Source: Rhodospirillales bacterium
GTDB lineage: Bacteria > Pseudomonadota > Alphaproteobacteria > Rhodospirillales > JASLLV01
Assembly (NCBI GenBank): GCA_030754475.1
Contig: JASMAE010000243.1
Location: forward strand, 1-8,278
Direction: 5' to 3'
DNA: 8,278 bases
In this document: positions 6,349-8,278 of the stretch, piece by piece
Numbering within the stretch: position 1 is the stretch's first letter
How the letters are laid out: each line of letters opens with the position of its first letter
The notes under the pieces: model-generated
What the model was told of the DNA's origin: nothing
The model's database searches: none
The model's input: only the letters and a program-made list of their open reading frames with translations
Made by a program: the position numbers and the translations under genes

Positions 6349-6387
6349 GGGCCGCCTTCGCGAATGAGGCGCGGGGGGGCGCGCGCG

Positions 6388-7140
6388 ATGATTGTCTTGT
6401 TCACGGATTTCGGACTCAGCGGTCCCTATACGGGACAGATGAAGGCGGTCCTTGCGCGGCTCGCCCCCGGCGTTGAGGCCATCGAGCTGTTCGCCGACGC
6501 CCCGTCCCACGATCCGAAGGCCGCGGCCTATCTTTTGGCTACATACGTCGACGAGTTTCCGAACGGAACCGTTTTCCTTTGCGTGGTCGATCCAGGGGTC
6601 GGCGGCGCGCGCGCGCCGATCGTGGTGTGCGCGAACGGGCGCTGGTTCGTGGGCCCCGATAATGGATTGTTCGAGATCGTCTCGCGCCGCGCCGAGCGAA
6701 ACCCGAGACGCTGGGACATCACGTTTGCGCCGCCCCGGCTGTCGGCCAGCTTTCACGGCCGTGATCTGTTCGCGCCGGTGGCGGCCCGCATCGCCCGTGG
6801 CGAGGGGCCGTGCGGCGAGGAGCGGTCGATCGACACCGTGCGTTACGCCCACTGGCCCGACGACCTGGCCGAGATCATCTATGTGGACGGATTCGGAAAC
6901 GCTTTCACGGGCGTCCGCGCCATGACCGTGGCGCCCGACGCGATGATCGTCGTCGGCCACCGCAAGATACATCGCGCAACGACATTTTCCGAAGTACAAC
7001 CCGACGAAGCGTTCTGGTATGAGAACGCCAACGGCCTGGTGGAGATCGCCGTCAATCGCGGCCGGGCGGACGAGCGCCTGGGCCTCGGCCTCGGGGATCG
7101 GGTGGCCATCGCCGAATCCGTCAGTGACCGGGATCACTGA
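6388..7140 (+). CDS. S-adenosyl-L-methionine hydroxide adenosyltransferase (DUF62, SAM hydrolase)
   Basis: A 250-residue member of the DUF62 family, relatives of the fluorinase and chlorinase. Family enzymes use activated water to split S-adenosylmethionine into adenosine and methionine; the physiological role is unsettled. From the ATG at 6388 the protein opens with IVLFTDFGL (2-10), as usual for the family. The water-activating triad is present: D68 and R75 in DPGVGGAR (68-75), and H123 in SFHGRDLF (121-128). Asp68 and Arg75 have the same numbers as in the archaeal protein PH0463, and His123 corresponds to its His127. GPDNGLF (89-95) and YVDGFGNAFTG near the C-terminal domain are also typical. 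The intact triad argues for hydrolase over halogenase. An in-frame ATG at 6364 would add eight Arg/Gly-rich residues and is less likely. The gene lies 122 nt after rpoH, so it may be co-transcribed or have its own promoter. Confidence 0.92.
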   Translation: MIVLFTDFGLSGPYTGQMKAVLARLAPGVEAIELFADAPSHDPKAAAYLLATYVDEFPNGTVFLCVVDPGVGGARAPIVVCANGRWFVGPDNGLFEIVSRRAERNPRRWDITFAPPRLSASFHGRDLFAPVAARIARGEGPCGEERSIDTVRYAHWPDDLAEIIYVDGFGNAFTGVRAMTVAPDAMIVVGHRKIHRATTFSEVQPDEAFWYENANGLVEIAVNRGRADERLGLGLGDRVAIAESVSDRDH

Positions 7141-7143
7141 ACG

Positions 7144-7251
7144 ATGGTAATGGTTTGGGGAATCATCGAAGCCGCCTTAATGTACGGCGCGAATTCCATC
7201 ATCTTGGGAGGCCCGGGGGTCTCGGATCGAGGTTTTGCACAAGACGGATAG
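7144..7251 (+). CDS. Doubtful small ORF, 35 codons, hydrophobic
   Basis: ATG at 7144 starts 3 nt after the SAM hydrolase stop and opens a 35-residue frame with a hydrophobic stretch (residues 2-23, containing WGIIEAALMYG) and a GG-P-G turn. An ATG at 7150 is an alternative. No clear ribosome binding site is seen. Third-position G+C is lower than in the neighbours, which argues against coding. The spacing and the membrane-like composition are the only points in favour. I do not recognise a family. Confidence 0.22.
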   Translation: MVMVWGIIEAALMYGANSIILGGPGVSDRGFAQDG

Positions 7252-7284
7252 GGAGGGCGCTCGATGTTCGGTCGAGCCCCGACC

Positions 7285-7289
7285 GGAGG
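7285..7289 (+). promoter_or_regulatory. Ribosome binding site that fixes the MBL hydrolase start
   Basis: GGAGG at 7285-7289, within GGAGGGGGA, lies 6 nt before the ATG at 7296. This is the clearest Shine-Dalgarno in the window. It decides against the longer open frame from 7155. Confidence 0.85.
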
Positions 7290-7295
7290 GGGACA

Positions 7296-8120
7296 ATGAC
7301 GTTCAACGTGAAATTTTGGGGGGTGCGCGGGAGCATCGCGTGCCCCGGTCCGAATCACACCGAATACGGCGGCAACACGAGCTGCTTGGAGTTCGAGGTC
7401 GGCGAGCACCGGATCATCTTGGATGCCGGCACCGGGCTTCGCAACGCCGGCCAGGCGTTCATCAAGCGCGACATGAACGAGCTCAACTTGCTCTTGACCC
7501 ATACGCATTGGGATCACATCAACGGCTTTCCCTTTTTCATCCCCGCGTACAGCCCGAACTGGACCATCCACATCAAGGCCGGGCACTTGAAGGGCAAGGG
7601 CGGCGTCCAGCACGTGCTGTCGTCGCAGATGGACAACCCCATGTTTCCGGTCCCGCTCGATGCGCTGCTGGCCAAGGTGAGCTACGAGGACTTCGATGCC
7701 GGCGAATCGTTCGATCTCTACCCCGACGTCACGGTGCGGACCGCGCCGCTCAACCATCCCAACGGGGCCACCGCCTATCGAATCGAACACGCCGGTAAAT
7801 CGGCGGTCTACGTCACCGATACCGAGCACCAACCGGGAGTTCCCGACCGAAACGTCCTCGGCATCATCGAAGGCGCCGATCTGGTCATCTACGACAGTAC
7901 CTACACCGAAGACGAATGGCCGAAGCACATCGGCTGGGGCCACTCCACCTGGAACGAGGGCATGCGCCTTTGCCAAGCGGCGGGCGTCAAGCGGCACGCC
8001 ATATTCCACCACGACCCCGACCACGACGACGCGTTCATGGACGCGCTCGCGACCGAGGCCGAAGCGGCTTGGCCGGGGAACTTCATCGCACGCGAAGGAA
8101 TGGTCGTCGAAGTGGAGTAA
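7296..8120 (+). CDS. MBL-fold metallo-hydrolase, TaR3-like
   Basis: A 274-residue metallo-beta-lactamase-fold hydrolase, predicted cytoplasmic, with no signal peptide. The opening FWGVRGSIACPGP (7-19) and YGGNTSC (24-30) are hallmarks of the TaR3-like branch. The metal-binding motif HTHWDH is at 69-74 (H69, H71, D73, H74). Further likely ligands are H154 (LNHP), D175 (VTDTEH) and a histidine in FHHDPDHDD (237-245). IYDSTY (198-203) and GWGHSTWNEG (213-222) are also typical of this branch. The substrate of this group is unknown to me. It could be a phosphodiesterase-like enzyme, but nothing in the sequence proves this. The ATG at 7296 is fixed by a strong ribosome binding site. No partner gene is evident, and the next coding material runs convergently. 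Confidence 0.92.
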   Translation: MTFNVKFWGVRGSIACPGPNHTEYGGNTSCLEFEVGEHRIILDAGTGLRNAGQAFIKRDMNELNLLLTHTHWDHINGFPFFIPAYSPNWTIHIKAGHLKGKGGVQHVLSSQMDNPMFPVPLDALLAKVSYEDFDAGESFDLYPDVTVRTAPLNHPNGATAYRIEHAGKSAVYVTDTEHQPGVPDRNVLGIIEGADLVIYDSTYTEDEWPKHIGWGHSTWNEGMRLCQAAGVKRHAIFHHDPDHDDAFMDALATEAEAAWPGNFIAREGMVVEVE

Positions 8121-8128
8121 GTGCGCGC

Positions 8129-8157
8129 CGGCGCTTCAACGCGCAGGCGCCGTTTCT
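8129..8157 (+). terminator. Possible intrinsic terminator after the MBL hydrolase gene
   Basis: CGGCGC (8129-8134) pairs with GCGCCG (8147-8152), extended by a T-G and a T-A pair, with an 8-nt loop. TTTCT follows. It starts 8 nt after the stop codon. The T tract is short, so termination is plausible, not certain. The stem overlaps the end of the minus-strand coding-like tail. Confidence 0.38.
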
Positions 8158-8222
8158 CCCAGGTTGCCCGCGCCGGGGGTGGCGTCTTCGTCCGGCGCCT
8201 CTTCGATGAGCTCCTGGATCGT
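8136..8222 (-). pseudogene. C-terminal tail of an unknown minus-strand gene, apparently cut
   Basis: Reading the minus strand from about 8222 to a TGA at 8136-8138 gives an acidic, codon-like tail of about 28 residues, with QELIEEAPDEDATPG in the middle. No start codon lies in this frame within the window. Upstream of 8222 the frame runs into sequence that looks unlike coding DNA and reaches a stop at 8274-8276. This fits the 3' remnant of a gene interrupted near 8222. It ends 15 nt from the MBL hydrolase stop, tail to tail. The family is not recognisable, and it could be a chance frame. Confidence 0.35.
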
Positions 8223-8278
8223 TGGCCTGCCCCCGATTAGTGGTCCAGCGCTTAAGTTAGAGTTTGGCGCGGGTTAAG
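8223..8278 (+). mobile_element. Possible left end of an IS3-family insertion sequence, partial
   Basis: From 8223 the sequence begins TGGCCTGCCCCCGATTAG, followed by a less GC-rich leader with AAGTTAGAG and ending GGGTTAAG at the window edge. IS3-family ends start with TG, commonly with a C-rich inner stretch, and a leader of some 50-70 nt before the first transposase ORF. That is the layout here, with the transposase expected just outside the window. The abrupt end of a coding-like minus-strand frame at the same place supports an insertion point. The assignment rests on recollection of such ends, not on a visible transposase. Confidence 0.4.

Noticed and set aside
6266..6387. SAM-responsive riboswitch before the SAM hydrolase gene
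   Set aside because: The leader is short, and I could draw no multi-stem structure with known SAM riboswitch core motifs.
7134..8024. Minus-strand open frame of 296 codons opposite the MBL hydrolase
   Set aside because: It looks protein-like in composition because it mirrors the real gene. No domain is recognised, and the plus frame has the metal-binding motif and a strong ribosome binding site.
1..8278. CRISPR array, tRNA or rRNA genes, defence or phage modules
   Set aside because: No regularly spaced repeats, no tRNA cloverleaf or rRNA-like stretches, and no nuclease, toxin or phage structural motifs were found on reading both strands.

Overview
The window reads like chromosomal DNA of a high-GC alphaproteobacterium, possibly Rhodospirillales-like. 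The case rests on strong G/C bias at third codon positions, an alphaproteobacterial-type RpoH, MlaC/HpnM-type periplasmic proteins, and interspersed imperfect palindromes of the kind common in that class. The genus cannot be named from sequence alone.

Left (1-787): the 3' part of a CDP-alcohol phosphatidyltransferase gene enters from the left edge. It stops just after its catalytic motif, exactly where a block bounded by a 32-33 bp inverted repeat begins (342-752). This block has no convincing gene. It holds two 60-nt imperfect palindromes of one family, placed head to head (561-620 and 636-695).

Envelope lipid-transport cluster (788-3116): two MlaC/Ttg2D-family periplasmic proteins lie on the minus strand, overlap by 4 nt (ATGA) and are clearly paralogous. 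A divergent MlaA (VacJ) gene runs on the plus strand. Together they suggest phospholipid (or possibly hopanoid-linked) trafficking between outer and inner membrane. The MLA permease/ATPase/MCE genes are not in the window. The MlaA has a signal peptide but no lipobox cysteine.

Centre (3164-5383): a fumarate reductase/succinate dehydrogenase-type flavoprotein lies on the minus strand, convergent with mlaA and without an iron-sulfur or membrane partner nearby. It is followed by about 570 nt without a gene. That stretch includes a sharply AT-rich island (about 5004-5094, roughly three quarters A+T) with a good -35 hexamer, and the leader of the next gene.

Right (5384-8278): on the plus strand come rpoH (heat-shock sigma factor with an intact RpoH box), a DUF62 S-adenosylmethionine hydrolase (hydroxide adenosyltransferase) with its Asp-Arg-His triad, a doubtful 35-codon ORF, and a TaR3-like metallo-beta-lactamase-fold hydrolase with a strong ribosome binding site. 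At the right edge a minus-strand coding-like tail is cut off at about 8222, where the sequence changes to what resembles the left end of an IS3-family insertion sequence.

Most of the window is ordinary core or shell gene content. I see no convincing new multi-gene system. The most unusual material is the palindrome block that coincides with the truncation of the phosphatidyltransferase gene.
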